Source of the DNA: Solirubrobacteraceae bacterium
GTDB lineage: Bacteria; Actinomycetota; Thermoleophilia; Solirubrobacterales; Solirubrobacteraceae
DNA: 64,000 nt
NCBI GenBank assembly: GCA_025449845.1
Contig: JANWIP010000019.1
Span: 62,001-126,000 of the forward strand
Direction: 5' to 3'
Below are positions 33,304-41,967 of this stretch, piece after piece (within the stretch, counting starts at the first letter, position 1; each line of letters opens with the position of its first letter). The position numbers were made by a program, and so were the translations under genes. The notes under the pieces were generated by a model, which saw only the letters and a program-made list of their open reading frames with translations, did no database searches and was not told the DNA's origin.

Positions 33304-34011
33304 ATGTTCAAGGTAAGACTCGCCATACTTGGCGCGCTTGCTCTCTTCATTGTCAGTGGGATCTCGGCGTCGGCAGCTTCGGCGTCTGGTCCGTTTTGGC
33401 ATGTGGGGGGGACTTCGCTGAATGGCACGCGACAAATTAAATTACAATCTAAAGGTCCTCTATTCCTCAAAGTCCCGGGGACTCTGGAAATCAGATGCGA
33501 GAACAGCATCTCAGAAGGTGGGACTATCGAAGGCAATACAACAACTCAAGGTCAAGGTAAAGGCCGTACGCTTTACTCGAGCTGCAAAGTACTCGTACCT
33601 GGAGAAGAAAAATGCCTAGTGGGCGACACGCTGACCAATCGAGGTCAAATCAAAACCAGTCCAATCAAATCGTATCTGGCTAAAGCCGGCCAAACGGGTA
33701 TTGTAGAGGTCTTTGAACCAGGGCAAGGAAACATATTTACGCAATTCAACCTCGTAACCGGCAAATCAGCATGTGCGTTCAAAGAAGTAGGGGCGATTGG
33801 TTCTGCCGTTGCTGAAGTGATACCAGCGAGGGTGGAAGGTCAAGAAGGTTTAATTTCATTCCCAGAAAAAGCGATCCTCAAAGTCATACATGAAGAAACT
33901 GAAGTAACGCTCCCCTCATTGAAAACTGTAGGCGCCGTGGGAACTTTTAGTGGTGTCTATGCTGCTAGGCTGGCGACGTTCCCCGAAAATTTTGGGGCGT
34001 TTGAAACCTGA
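33304..34011 (+). CDS. Exported 235-residue family protein, copy A
   Basis: A 235-residue protein with a signal peptide (LAILGALALFIVSGISASAA, cleavage before SGPFWH). The mature part is a predicted beta-rich domain with recurring blocks GPFWH, QIKLQSKGP, ENSISEGGTIEG, SYLAKAGQTGIVEVFEPGQG and a C-terminal PENFGAFET. Four Cys probably form disulfides. It is clearly paralogous to the product of 40711-41418, with identical length, and to the pseudogene at 34139. The DNA is visibly more A/T-rich than the surrounding genome, suggesting a recent or foreign origin. The function is unknown; a surface or envelope protein is likely. Confidence 0.8.
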   Translation: MFKVRLAILGALALFIVSGISASAASASGPFWHVGGTSLNGTRQIKLQSKGPLFLKVPGTLEIRCENSISEGGTIEGNTTTQGQGKGRTLYSSCKVLVPGEEKCLVGDTLTNRGQIKTSPIKSYLAKAGQTGIVEVFEPGQGNIFTQFNLVTGKSACAFKEVGAIGSAVAEVIPARVEGQEGLISFPEKAILKVIHEETEVTLPSLKTVGAVGTFSGVYAARLATFPENFGAFET

Positions 34012-34055
34012 TAGATCGCTAATATAAGGGCCACTCGCAAGAGTGCCTGCATTTC

Positions 34056-34096
34056 ACCGTGCCCCCGGCGGCATATGAAGCTGCCAGGGGCACGGT
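34056..34096 (+). terminator. Strong hairpin between copy A and the pseudogene
   Basis: Perfect 10-bp arms ACCGTGCCCC (34056-34065) and GGGGCACGGT (34087-34096) with a further GC-rich inner stem. It lies 45 bp after the copy A stop and before the pseudogene, as expected of a terminator, although no T run follows. Confidence 0.55.
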
Positions 34097-34138
34097 CATA
34101 GATATCGACCAATCCGTAAACCACAAAGGAGTTGGTTT

Positions 34139-34798
34139 ATATTGATAAGACTCGGTGTCCTTGCTCTCTTCATCGCGGATGGTATCCGGCATCGACGGCA
34201 TCGGCGTCTGGTCCGTTCTGGCATGTGAATGAAAAAAAGTTGGCATCGAGCGAAACGAGACAACTTAAACTATAAAATAAAGGTCCTATGATACTCAATC
34301 TGCCGGGTACGCGGGAAATCGCGTGCCAAAGAAGCATCTCCGAAGGTGCAACTATCGAAGGCAGCACAGTAACCCCAAGGTCAAGATAAAGGCCGTACCG
34401 TCTATACGAGCTGCACGGTACCTGGGCCGACAGGGGAAGATGTAAGGTAGCTGAAGGCCAAATAAAAAACCAATCAAACCAAATCCTACGTGGCCGAAGC
34501 CGAAACCCAAATAAAGATCGTGGACGTCTTGAACCATCACAAAGGTCCACAATTTCAGTCTTTTCGCTAGAAAATGGTCCAGGAAATAGCTGCATATTTA
34601 ATGAAATAGGGGTCGCGGGATCAATTGTTGCCAAAGTTATACCATCAGGGCAAGAAGGTATAATGGTTTTTCCCCTCGACGGCTATGTCTTAAAGTCAAA
34701 CATGAAGGTACAGAAGCTATCTCCATCCCCAAATCATCGGGATTGTATCAACTTTCCCAATTACCTACGGTGTAAGACTGCGGAGTATTGAAACCTGA
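34139..34798 (+). pseudogene. Decayed copy of the 235-residue exported family
   Basis: The region aligns along its length with copies A and B but is broken. A ribosome site AAAGGAG precedes a start-like TTGATAAGA. A frameshift follows the signal-peptide segment. The family block then reads in one frame as ASASGPFWHVNEKKLASSE up to a TAA at 34273-34275, where copy A has CAA. ISEGATIEGSTV follows, then an extra C in a C4 run causes another shift, and later stretches (SIVAKVIPSGQEG, then the ending near TGA at 34796) lie in other frames. At least three disabling changes show that it is not expressed as a full protein. Confidence 0.8.
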
Positions 34799-35033
34799 TT
34801 CTGATGTTGACGTATGCTAAAGCGAAAGAATGATGGTCTACCGTTTGTCGTTGCCTTTATCTGTTCCTAGAGATACACGTCCATATGTGGAAATCTCACA
34901 AGGGTTGGAGACACCCAAGCAAGGGGTCAAACAGATCGCTTATGCTCTACCGGTCGCAGCGTGGCCGGCGCCATTCATCCGGACGTAGTATCGAAAGATG
35001 GGCTCTTGGGGTCCGTCTGGGGAGGGATCGGAG

Positions 35034-37256
35034 TTGGCGACCAAGCGAACAAATGGGCAGCATATCACTGTCGTGATGCTTGTATTGCTGCTGCTGGCCA
35101 CCGGCATGCTCGGCATCGCGGGATTCGCGGAGGGGTCTGTTGGGTGTCCCAATCGAACACTGACGGGCTTCCAGGCGTCCCTTCCAGGTTGCAGGGCCTA
35201 TGAGATGGTCACGCCCCCTTACAAGGAGGGCTTTCAGTTCGGGGCTGGTCCAATGTCTGAAGATGGCTCGCAGATTCAGGCCGAATCGCTTGGTAACTTC
35301 CTGGATCCTGGAGGTGCGATCCCCGAAGGCTCAGGTACGCTTGGGCACTTCTACCGTCTTGTGCGAGCCGAAGCGGGATGGGAGTCTATTCCCCTGGATG
35401 CGCCATTCTCCAGATTTCCTAACCTCCACGAAGTTCCGAGCCTGAGCCCAGATTTTCGCAGCAGTCTTTGGTTCGCTAGTGTGCCAGGGCAGTCGTCTGA
35501 AGATATCTACGTGGACATGTCCGGTGGCGTGGTGACGCGGGTGGGTCCTGGTGCACCGCCCGCAGCGCACCAGACGGCACTTCACTTTGCGGGGGCATCT
35601 GTAGATCTGCGTTACTTGCTTTTCAACGCGCACTCGGCAAACGGGGCGGAAGAGAATCCGCTTTGGCCAGGAGATACAACTCTCGGTGGGGGCCTACCTT
35701 CGCTCTATGAGTATGCTGGGACGGGCAACTCCGAACCGGGCCTGGTGGGCGTCAGCGATGAAGGCAGGCTAGCAAGTGTCAGTGAATCGCACCTGATCAG
35801 CGACTGCGGCACTGTTCTTGGTGGAGGTGGCGGTCCCGAAGAAGAGGCCTACAACGCGGTCTCGGCGAGTGGCGTGACGGTCTTCTTCACGGCTATGCAC
35901 TGTGGTGGCGCTCCATCGGCGGATGAATTGTATGCACGGATTAATCGGGAAAAAACGATTGCGATCTCTGAGCCACCTCTCCTGTCCGTACCTGGCCGCA
36001 TATGCACGGGAGCGTGTGCGACAGCCGAGAGTGTTCCTGGAAACCGCAAGGCCGGTAACTTCGCTGGTGCATCGCTGGATGGGTCGCGGGTGTTCTTCTT
36101 GACGAGTCAGCCTTTGGTGGATGCGGATACGGATAACGGTGTCGATCTCTATGCAGCGGACATAGGTGAAGGTCGGCTAACGAGGCTGGTCCAAGTATCG
36201 CGCGGCGGAGAAGGCGATCCAACTCCAGGCACGGGGGCTGACGTACTGGGGGTAGCGCGGGTCTCCGAGGACGGATCGCATGTCTACTTCGTTGCACAGG
36301 GCGCGCTGACCGGCACGAACAGGGAAGGAAGGGCTCCGGTGGCGGGCGAACCGAATTTGTACGTATCGGTGGAGGAATGTCCCGGTGGGGAAGGCTCCTG
36401 CGGGAGCCCTGTGGACCGTACGTCGTTTGTGGCCACCTTATCCGGCGCCGATGGCGCGGATTGGGGTTCGGCAGATTCGCGGCCCGTGCAGGCAACTCCT
36501 GATGGGCGCTACTTAGTGTTTCAGAGCACGGCGGACTTGACGCCCGATCAGGAAGGGTTGCCAGAGGCCGGTCAGGTGTTCGAGTATAACGCTCAGGCCG
36601 AAACACTTGCCCGTGTCTCGCATGGACAAAACGGCTACAACGGAAATGGAAATTCCAAGATGTATCCTGCAACCATCCCCAGTCAGTATTACAGAGTCGC
36701 TGGGTCCGATACACGCTTCACAGGACTGGCGGTATCTGCCGACGGCTCTCGTGTCTTCTTCTCCAGTGCAGCTGCTTTGACGCCGCGTGCGCTGGAGGGC
36801 TTCTCTAGCGTATATGAATATCATCGCGGAGAAGTATCATTGATAGCTGGTGGGCATGATGTTGCTGCCGTCAATGCGACAAGCTTGATCGGGACCGATG
36901 AGTCGGGTCGTGACGTATTCTTCATGACTACGGATCAGCTGATCCCGCAGGATCGAGACGCTTCGGCCGACCTGTATGACGCGCGTATCGATGGTGGTTT
37001 TGCGCCACCGGTGGAATCGGCGCCGTGTGCGGGCGACTCCTGCCAGGGCGCTGCGAGGACACCCCCGCCTCTGCTCATGCCAGGGGTGTCCTCAGGTGTG
37101 AAGGAAGAATCGCCGGTTGAGGTCACATCGTCGGCTGGAGTCAAGCAGAAAGCGAAGGTCACGAAGAAAGCCAAGAAGCCCAGGAAGCGCAGGCGAAGCA
37201 CGTCGAAGCGCGGGCGCCGCAAGGCTCCAAGGTCGCGGGAGGGAAGTAAATCATGA
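35034..37256 (+). CDS. Exported beta-propeller-like protein with basic tail
   Basis: A protein of about 740 residues with an N-terminal hydrophobic signal (VVMLVLLLLATGMLGIAGF) and repeated PD40/WD40-like blades, e.g. SLDGSRVFFLTSQPLVDADT, VSEDGSHVYFVAQGAL, ATPDGRYLVFQSTADLTPD and VSADGSRVFFSSAAAL. The last 45 residues are Lys/Arg-rich (KKAKKPRKRRRSTSKRGRR), possibly binding polyanions or the wall. The TTG at 35034 has GGGAGGG at good spacing; an ATG at 34998 is the alternative. Its stop overlaps the start of the 1121-residue gene (ATGA), so the two are coupled. The ligand is unknown. Confidence 0.8.
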   Translation: MATKRTNGQHITVVMLVLLLLATGMLGIAGFAEGSVGCPNRTLTGFQASLPGCRAYEMVTPPYKEGFQFGAGPMSEDGSQIQAESLGNFLDPGGAIPEGSGTLGHFYRLVRAEAGWESIPLDAPFSRFPNLHEVPSLSPDFRSSLWFASVPGQSSEDIYVDMSGGVVTRVGPGAPPAAHQTALHFAGASVDLRYLLFNAHSANGAEENPLWPGDTTLGGGLPSLYEYAGTGNSEPGLVGVSDEGRLASVSESHLISDCGTVLGGGGGPEEEAYNAVSASGVTVFFTAMHCGGAPSADELYARINREKTIAISEPPLLSVPGRICTGACATAESVPGNRKAGNFAGASLDGSRVFFLTSQPLVDADTDNGVDLYAADIGEGRLTRLVQVSRGGEGDPTPGTGADVLGVARVSEDGSHVYFVAQGALTGTNREGRAPVAGEPNLYVSVEECPGGEGSCGSPVDRTSFVATLSGADGADWGSADSRPVQATPDGRYLVFQSTADLTPDQEGLPEAGQVFEYNAQAETLARVSHGQNGYNGNGNSKMYPATIPSQYYRVAGSDTRFTGLAVSADGSRVFFSSAAALTPRALEGFSSVYEYHRGEVSLIAGGHDVAAVNATSLIGTDESGRDVFFMTTDQLIPQDRDASADLYDARIDGGFAPPVESAPCAGDSCQGAARTPPPLLMPGVSSGVKEESPVEVTSSAGVKQKAKVTKKAKKPRKRRRSTSKRGRRKAPRSREGSKS

Positions 37257-40200
37257 CCTCAGATTTGAGATTACGGTCGTCATCCAAATTGTGGTTGCTA
37301 TCGGGTTATCGACGCACTAGCATCGCAAGAACGATGACGATAACCGTTGTGGTTGTGGTCATGGCAACGGCCGGCGCGGTGTCCCCCTTCACCGCATCGG
37401 CCGTTTCACCTGCTCCAAGGTGGGTGATCTCTTCGGTTGCTCAGCCAACGAACTTCTCCACCAGCGATACCGCGCTGTGTAGCAGAAGCGAATTCTTCCT
37501 ATGCGATCAGTATGTCGTGACGCTCACGAATGTGGGAGATGGGTCGACGACAGGGCCTGTGGTTATCGCCGACACGTTGCCAGCGGGACTCAAGGCAGTC
37601 GGGATGGGAGGTTATAATATGGAGGAGAATCTGGAGCTGGAAAGTCATGGCCCGCACATGACATGCAGCTTGCATGTCACCACCTGCACGTACGTGGGAC
37701 AGGCGGACCCCGGCACGACGCTGGTTGTCTATTTGGAAGTTGAGGTGACCTCGGCGAATGGTATAGTCACCAACACAGCGCGGGTCTCGGGTGGGGGTGC
37801 TCCACAGGTCACCACGAGCGAGCCGCTGACCTCGCCGAACACCGTAGATCTGCTGCCAGCTCCGTTTGATATCTCGGACTTCGGTTTTGAAGCACACGAT
37901 GCGTACGGTTTGTCGGATCCTGAGGCCGGCGGTCATCCATATGGAGTGACGAGCACGGTGAACTTCAACACCGCTATCACGGCTGAGCCGTCGGGAACCC
38001 TTGTTCCAGGGAGCGTCGAGCCTCCAAAGAATCTGGCTGTATATCCGCCGCTCGGCTTTCTCGGCGACCCCACCGCTGCCGCCCAGTGCACCGGAACTGA
38101 GCTGGGGGGCGGTGGGAACGTGAATTCCGAATGCCCACCCACGAGCCGGGTGGGCACGTTCATCTTCTTCGAGGAGAATGTCGTCTCAGGGACCGTTGCG
38201 CCCGCAAACGTCGGTGGCGCGGAGTCGGCGGTCTACAACATGGTGCCGCAGCACGGTTATCCGGCGCAGTTCGGCTTCAAGGTATCCGGAATCTCGGTAC
38301 CGCTCTATGTGAGTCTGGTGCATACGCCTTCCGGATATGGATTGCGCGTGGCCACCCCAGGCTTGCCCACAACACTCCATGTCGAGGGCGCCGCACTCAC
38401 CTTCTTCGGCGATCCCAAGGCGGCCGATGGCGAACCGAACGTCTCACGGGCCTTCTTTACGAACCCCGATAACTGCAGTGCCGGCCCGCTGACGGCTAAG
38501 GTCCAGGCTGATTCCTGGGTTCACCCTGGTCAGTGGGTCACGGGCGAATCGGTCGCGTATCCTCAGATGGCCGGCTGCAACCTGCTGCAGTTTGAACCGA
38601 TGGTCGAAATGCAGCCGGAAGTAACCCAGGCCGAAGCGCCTTCGGGGTATGAGATCAAGCTCAAGGTTCCGCAGAACCCCGAGCGCTTCCCTGTGCTGGC
38701 GACGCCGCAGCTCAAGGATGTGACCATGACTCTTCCAGAAGGCATGGCGATCTCTCCTGGCGGGGGAGATGGGCTGGCTGGCTGCGAAGCGTCTGGGCCG
38801 CATGGGATCGACATGCCTACGGGTGGCAGCAATCCCTTCGATGTTGGTGCCGGTGCTCCAGGTGAACGGGGCGAAGAACTCGGGCAGGAAGGCATGACCC
38901 AGCTTGTTGCTGGGCATTGTCCTGCGGCTTCGCAGGTCGGCACCGTGCAGATCGTGACCCCCGTGCTGAAGAAGCCTCTCATGGGTCATCTTTACATAGC
39001 GCAGCCCAAGTGCGGCGGCGCAGGCCAGCCGGTATGCACGGCGGCGGATGCGACGAATGGGAATCTCTTCGGCTTATATCTTGAAGCTGGTAGCGAAGAA
39101 GCTGCTGCCGTAGTGAAGCTGGCCGGTAGCGTGTCTATCGATCCTGCGACGGGCCGGGTGACGGCCAAGTTCAAGGAAAATCCGCAGTTGCCTGTCAGCG
39201 AAGTGGATATTCAGCTCAATGGTGGGGCGCGGGCGCCTTTGGCCAACCCGCGGCAGTGCGGTGCTGCTTCTGCCGAAGCGGACCTTTCGCCTTGGAGCTC
39301 GCCTGTGACACCTGATGCTCTCGTAAAGAGCCCGTCGTTTGGGGTCGATTGGGATGGCAACGGGGCGCCGTGCCCCGCGACGCCCTTTACGCCGAGCCTC
39401 TCGGCGGGGCCGACGAGGGTGGCGGCGGGGCATTTCAGTCCCTTTACGCTCACCCTCAATCGTGGCGATCGCCAGCAGGATCTCTCAAGGCTTCAGGTCA
39501 GAATGCCTCCCGGGCTCTTGGGGATGCTCTCCAAGGTGCCGCTCTGTGATGAACCTGCAGCGGCGCTGGGTGAATGCGGAGAAGCCAGCAACATCGGGAG
39601 CGTCAATGTCGCCGCGGGCTCTGGCTCGCATCCCTTGTGGGTTACCGGCAAGGTCTTCCTCACCGGACCCTATGGCGGTGCCCCCTTCGGTCTCTCCGTC
39701 GTCGTGCCGGCTGTTGCCGGCCCCTTCAATCTGGGGAACGTCATCGTGCGCTCGCGCATCGATATCGACCCGACCACCAGCGCCGTGATTATCACAAGCG
39801 ATCCTCTGCCGCAGTCCCGCGATGGGATTCCCTTGCGAATTCAGACGCTCAATGTGGCGGTCACGCGCAATGAATTCACTTTCAATCCCACCCACTGTTC
39901 GGGTCTGCAGGTCTCCGCTACTGCTGAATCCGCCCAGGGTGCTCAGGCGAGCCTCAGCTCGCCCGTCTCCGTGGAAGGGTGCAGTGGGCTACCTTTCACG
40001 CCTGGCTTCAAGGTTTCCACCGGTGCCGCCACCTCCAAGGCCCTCGGTGCCAGTCTCGATGTCAAGGTCACCTCCGCTGCTGGTCAGGCGAACATCGCGG
40101 GTGTCGCCGTGAAGTTGCCCAAGCAGTTGCCTGCGCGCTTGAGCACCTTGCAGCATGCCTGTCTGGCGGAAGTCTTTGCGAGCAACCCCGCGCTGTGCGA

Positions 40201-40618
40201 TCCCAAGTCACTCGTGGGGGTCGTGCAGGCAAGCACCCCCGTTCTTCCCGTCAAGCTGAGCGGCCCTGCCTATCTCGTCTCTCACGGTGGCGCCGCCTTC
40301 CCTGACCTCGTCGTGGTCCTACAGGGCGACGGTGTGCGGATCAACCTCACGGGGAACACCAACATCACCAAGGGCATCACCAGCAGCACCTTCGCGAGCG
40401 TTCCCGACGCCCCGATCGAAAGCTTCGAGCTGCAGCTACCCAGAGGGCCTCATAGTGCGTTGACCTCCAACGTCAAGGCGCTCTGCGGCCAGAAGCTCGC
40501 GATGCCCATTACCATCACCGGTCAGAATGGCGCGCAGATCAAGCAGACCACAAAGATCGCCGTCACCGGGTGCCCCAAGGCCAAGAAGCGGCCGGCCGCC
40601 AAGAAGCGCACCCACTGA
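37253..40618 (+). CDS. Giant exported protein with DUF11-like N-terminal domain
   Basis: A 1121-residue exported protein. The signal is TITVVVVVMATAGAVSPFTA (an internal ATG at 37334 is an alternative start). Next comes a DUF11-like domain (YVVTLTNVGDGSTTGPVVIA, then LPAGL and NTARVSGGG), and then about 900 residues related to the protein at 23249-26311: LPEGMAISPGGGDGLAGCEA, LPKQLPARLSTLQHACLAE and GPAYLVSHGGAAFPDL. It ends Lys/Arg-rich. Glutamate codons are mainly GAG in the first third and almost only GAA from about 38.4 kb on. It is coupled to the propeller gene, so the two may assemble. The function is unknown. Confidence 0.84.
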   Translation: MTSDLRLRSSSKLWLLSGYRRTSIARTMTITVVVVVMATAGAVSPFTASAVSPAPRWVISSVAQPTNFSTSDTALCSRSEFFLCDQYVVTLTNVGDGSTTGPVVIADTLPAGLKAVGMGGYNMEENLELESHGPHMTCSLHVTTCTYVGQADPGTTLVVYLEVEVTSANGIVTNTARVSGGGAPQVTTSEPLTSPNTVDLLPAPFDISDFGFEAHDAYGLSDPEAGGHPYGVTSTVNFNTAITAEPSGTLVPGSVEPPKNLAVYPPLGFLGDPTAAAQCTGTELGGGGNVNSECPPTSRVGTFIFFEENVVSGTVAPANVGGAESAVYNMVPQHGYPAQFGFKVSGISVPLYVSLVHTPSGYGLRVATPGLPTTLHVEGAALTFFGDPKAADGEPNVSRAFFTNPDNCSAGPLTAKVQADSWVHPGQWVTGESVAYPQMAGCNLLQFEPMVEMQPEVTQAEAPSGYEIKLKVPQNPERFPVLATPQLKDVTMTLPEGMAISPGGGDGLAGCEASGPHGIDMPTGGSNPFDVGAGAPGERGEELGQEGMTQLVAGHCPAASQVGTVQIVTPVLKKPLMGHLYIAQPKCGGAGQPVCTAADATNGNLFGLYLEAGSEEAAAVVKLAGSVSIDPATGRVTAKFKENPQLPVSEVDIQLNGGARAPLANPRQCGAASAEADLSPWSSPVTPDALVKSPSFGVDWDGNGAPCPATPFTPSLSAGPTRVAAGHFSPFTLTLNRGDRQQDLSRLQVRMPPGLLGMLSKVPLCDEPAAALGECGEASNIGSVNVAAGSGSHPLWVTGKVFLTGPYGGAPFGLSVVVPAVAGPFNLGNVIVRSRIDIDPTTSAVIITSDPLPQSRDGIPLRIQTLNVAVTRNEFTFNPTHCSGLQVSATAESAQGAQASLSSPVSVEGCSGLPFTPGFKVSTGAATSKALGASLDVKVTSAAGQANIAGVAVKLPKQLPARLSTLQHACLAEVFASNPALCDPKSLVGVVQASTPVLPVKLSGPAYLVSHGGAAFPDLVVVLQGDGVRINLTGNTNITKGITSSTFASVPDAPIESFELQLPRGPHSALTSNVKALCGQKLAMPITITGQNGAQIKQTTKIAVTGCPKAKKRPAAKKRTH

Positions 40619-40619
40619 C

Positions 40620-40659
40620 TTCGAATAGCTTGACATAGTTCGTTTAGCTGGCATACTCG
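40620..40659 (+). promoter_or_regulatory. Promoter-like block shared with the block at 33095
   Basis: TTCGAATAGC, TTGACA (40630-40635), an 18-bp spacer and TACTCG (40654-40659). It begins two bases after the giant-protein stop and ends 51 bp before the copy B start. It keeps the sequence and spacing of the block upstream of copy A. Confidence 0.5.
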
Positions 40660-40710
40660 ATGGATGCCCTTGCGGGTATTTATCGAGCTATGACATAAAG
40701 GAGTCGCCTT

Positions 40711-41418
40711 ATGCTCAAGATAGGGTGCGCTGTGCTGGGCGCGCTTACTCTCTTGGTCGCCAGCGGGATCTCGGCATCGGTTGCCTCGGCCACTGGCGGT
40801 CCATTCTGGCACGCGGCTGGGACAAAGCTATTTCTAAACGAAGCACGACAAATAAAACTGCAGTCTAAAGGTGCCTTAGTGTTCAAAGCGCAGGCTGGGC
40901 TGGAAATAGAATGCAGGAACAGCATCTCCGAAGGTGGAGTTCTCGAAGGCAGCACCACCTCTCAAGGTCAAGCTAAAGGCCGTCTGCTTTTTTCAAGCTG
41001 CACGGTGCCCATACCGGCAGGTGCCAAGTGCATCGTAGGTGGCACTGCCCAAATCAAAACCAATCCACTCAAATCATATCTGGCTAAAGCCGGGCAAACA
41101 AATATTGTGGAGGTGTTTGAACCAGGGCAAGGAATGGTTATCGCCGTCGTTCAACTTGCCAATGGCTCGGGAGGCACGTGCCCGTTTAAAGAAGTGGGAA
41201 TCGATGGGTCGACCGTCGCCGAGGTTATACCGGCGGAAAAGGAAGAGCAAGAAAACCTCATTTCATTTCCAAGCACCGCCATTCTCAAAGTCGTACATGA
41301 AGGAACGGAAGTCAGTCTTGCGCCACTGAAAATTATAGGATTCACCGCAGTCTTCACCGGCGCCTACGCCGCGAGGTTGGCGAATTTCCCCGAAAAATTT
41401 GGGGCCTTTGAAACCTGA
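40711..41418 (+). CDS. Exported 235-residue family protein, copy B
   Basis: A 235-residue paralogue of copy A. It has a signal peptide (LGALTLLVASGISASVASA) and the same blocks: GPFWH, RQIKLQSKGALVF, RNSISEGGVLEGSTT, YLAKAGQTNIVEVFEPGQG and PEKFGAFET. AAAGGAG precedes the ATG. Its own promoter-like block lies directly upstream, so it is probably transcribed independently of the giant gene. A strong hairpin follows the stop. The function is unknown; conservation of length and Cys positions suggests a compact disulfide-stabilised exported domain. Confidence 0.82.
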   Translation: MLKIGCAVLGALTLLVASGISASVASATGGPFWHAAGTKLFLNEARQIKLQSKGALVFKAQAGLEIECRNSISEGGVLEGSTTSQGQAKGRLLFSSCTVPIPAGAKCIVGGTAQIKTNPLKSYLAKAGQTNIVEVFEPGQGMVIAVVQLANGSGGTCPFKEVGIDGSTVAEVIPAEKEEQENLISFPSTAILKVVHEGTEVSLAPLKIIGFTAVFTGAYAARLANFPEKFGAFET

Positions 41419-41469
41419 ATGTGTTGAGCTGGCCTCTCGCTGAGGGCGCCAGCGCAACAAGAGCGCAAA

Positions 41470-41513
41470 CCCAGGCGGGCCAAGGGCCGCTAGGCCAAGT
41501 CGGCCCGCCTGGG
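41470..41513. terminator. 12-bp-stem hairpin between convergent genes
   Basis: CCCAGGCGGGCC (41470-41481) and GGCCCGCCTGGG (41502-41513) are perfect inverted repeats around a 20-base loop, positioned between the convergent copy B and cupin genes. A bidirectional terminator is likely. Confidence 0.6.
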
Positions 41514-41522
41514 GGCCGCTCG

Positions 41523-41906
41523 CTAGGCCGTCGCTGCGTCCAGCTCGGTGAAGGGCTTGACCTCGTATGCCGCCCCTGGGGTGCCGCCCAGGGCGATCAG
41601 GCGTAGGCCTTCGGGGCCGGCGTAGACCTTGCGCTTGGCGGCTGCGCCGATGCGCACAACCACGTCCGGGTTGATCTCCACGCGCTCGCCTTCGACATCG
41701 AAGTGCCCCGAGCCGCGCAGGGCCGCGAAGACCTCCTCCTGGGACTCCTCCGCATGGTCGTGTTCGGGGTAGTCCGCGTAGTTGGGTGGCAGATCCACGA
41801 TCTGCATTCCGAAGGAGCTCGCGCCTACTTCGGCTCGGCACTTCTTCAGGCCGCCGCCGAAGGCGCCCTCCATGTCATCGATGCGCTTCGAGGTGTAGTC
41901 AGCCAT
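41523..41906 (-). CDS. Cupin-domain protein
   Basis: A 127-residue single-domain cupin. The first cupin motif is visible as EHDHAEESQEEVFAALRGSG (metal-binding His and Glu) and the second as INPDVVVRIGAAAKRKVYAG. The second motif lacks the usual His, so metal binding may be incomplete. The ATG at 41906 has GAGG seven bases upstream and is preferred over the ATG at 41918. Such small cupins act as isomerases, dioxygenases or sensors; the function here is not determinable. Confidence 0.8.
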   Translation of the reverse strand: MADYTSKRIDDMEGAFGGGLKKCRAEVGASSFGMQIVDLPPNYADYPEHDHAEESQEEVFAALRGSGHFDVEGERVEINPDVVVRIGAAAKRKVYAGPEGLRLIALGGTPGAAYEVKPFTELDAATA

Positions 41907-41967
41907 GGCAATCCTCATCTCTATCGTCGTCTGAAAGGGGAGCTGCGGAGAGATATCTTAGCGACTA

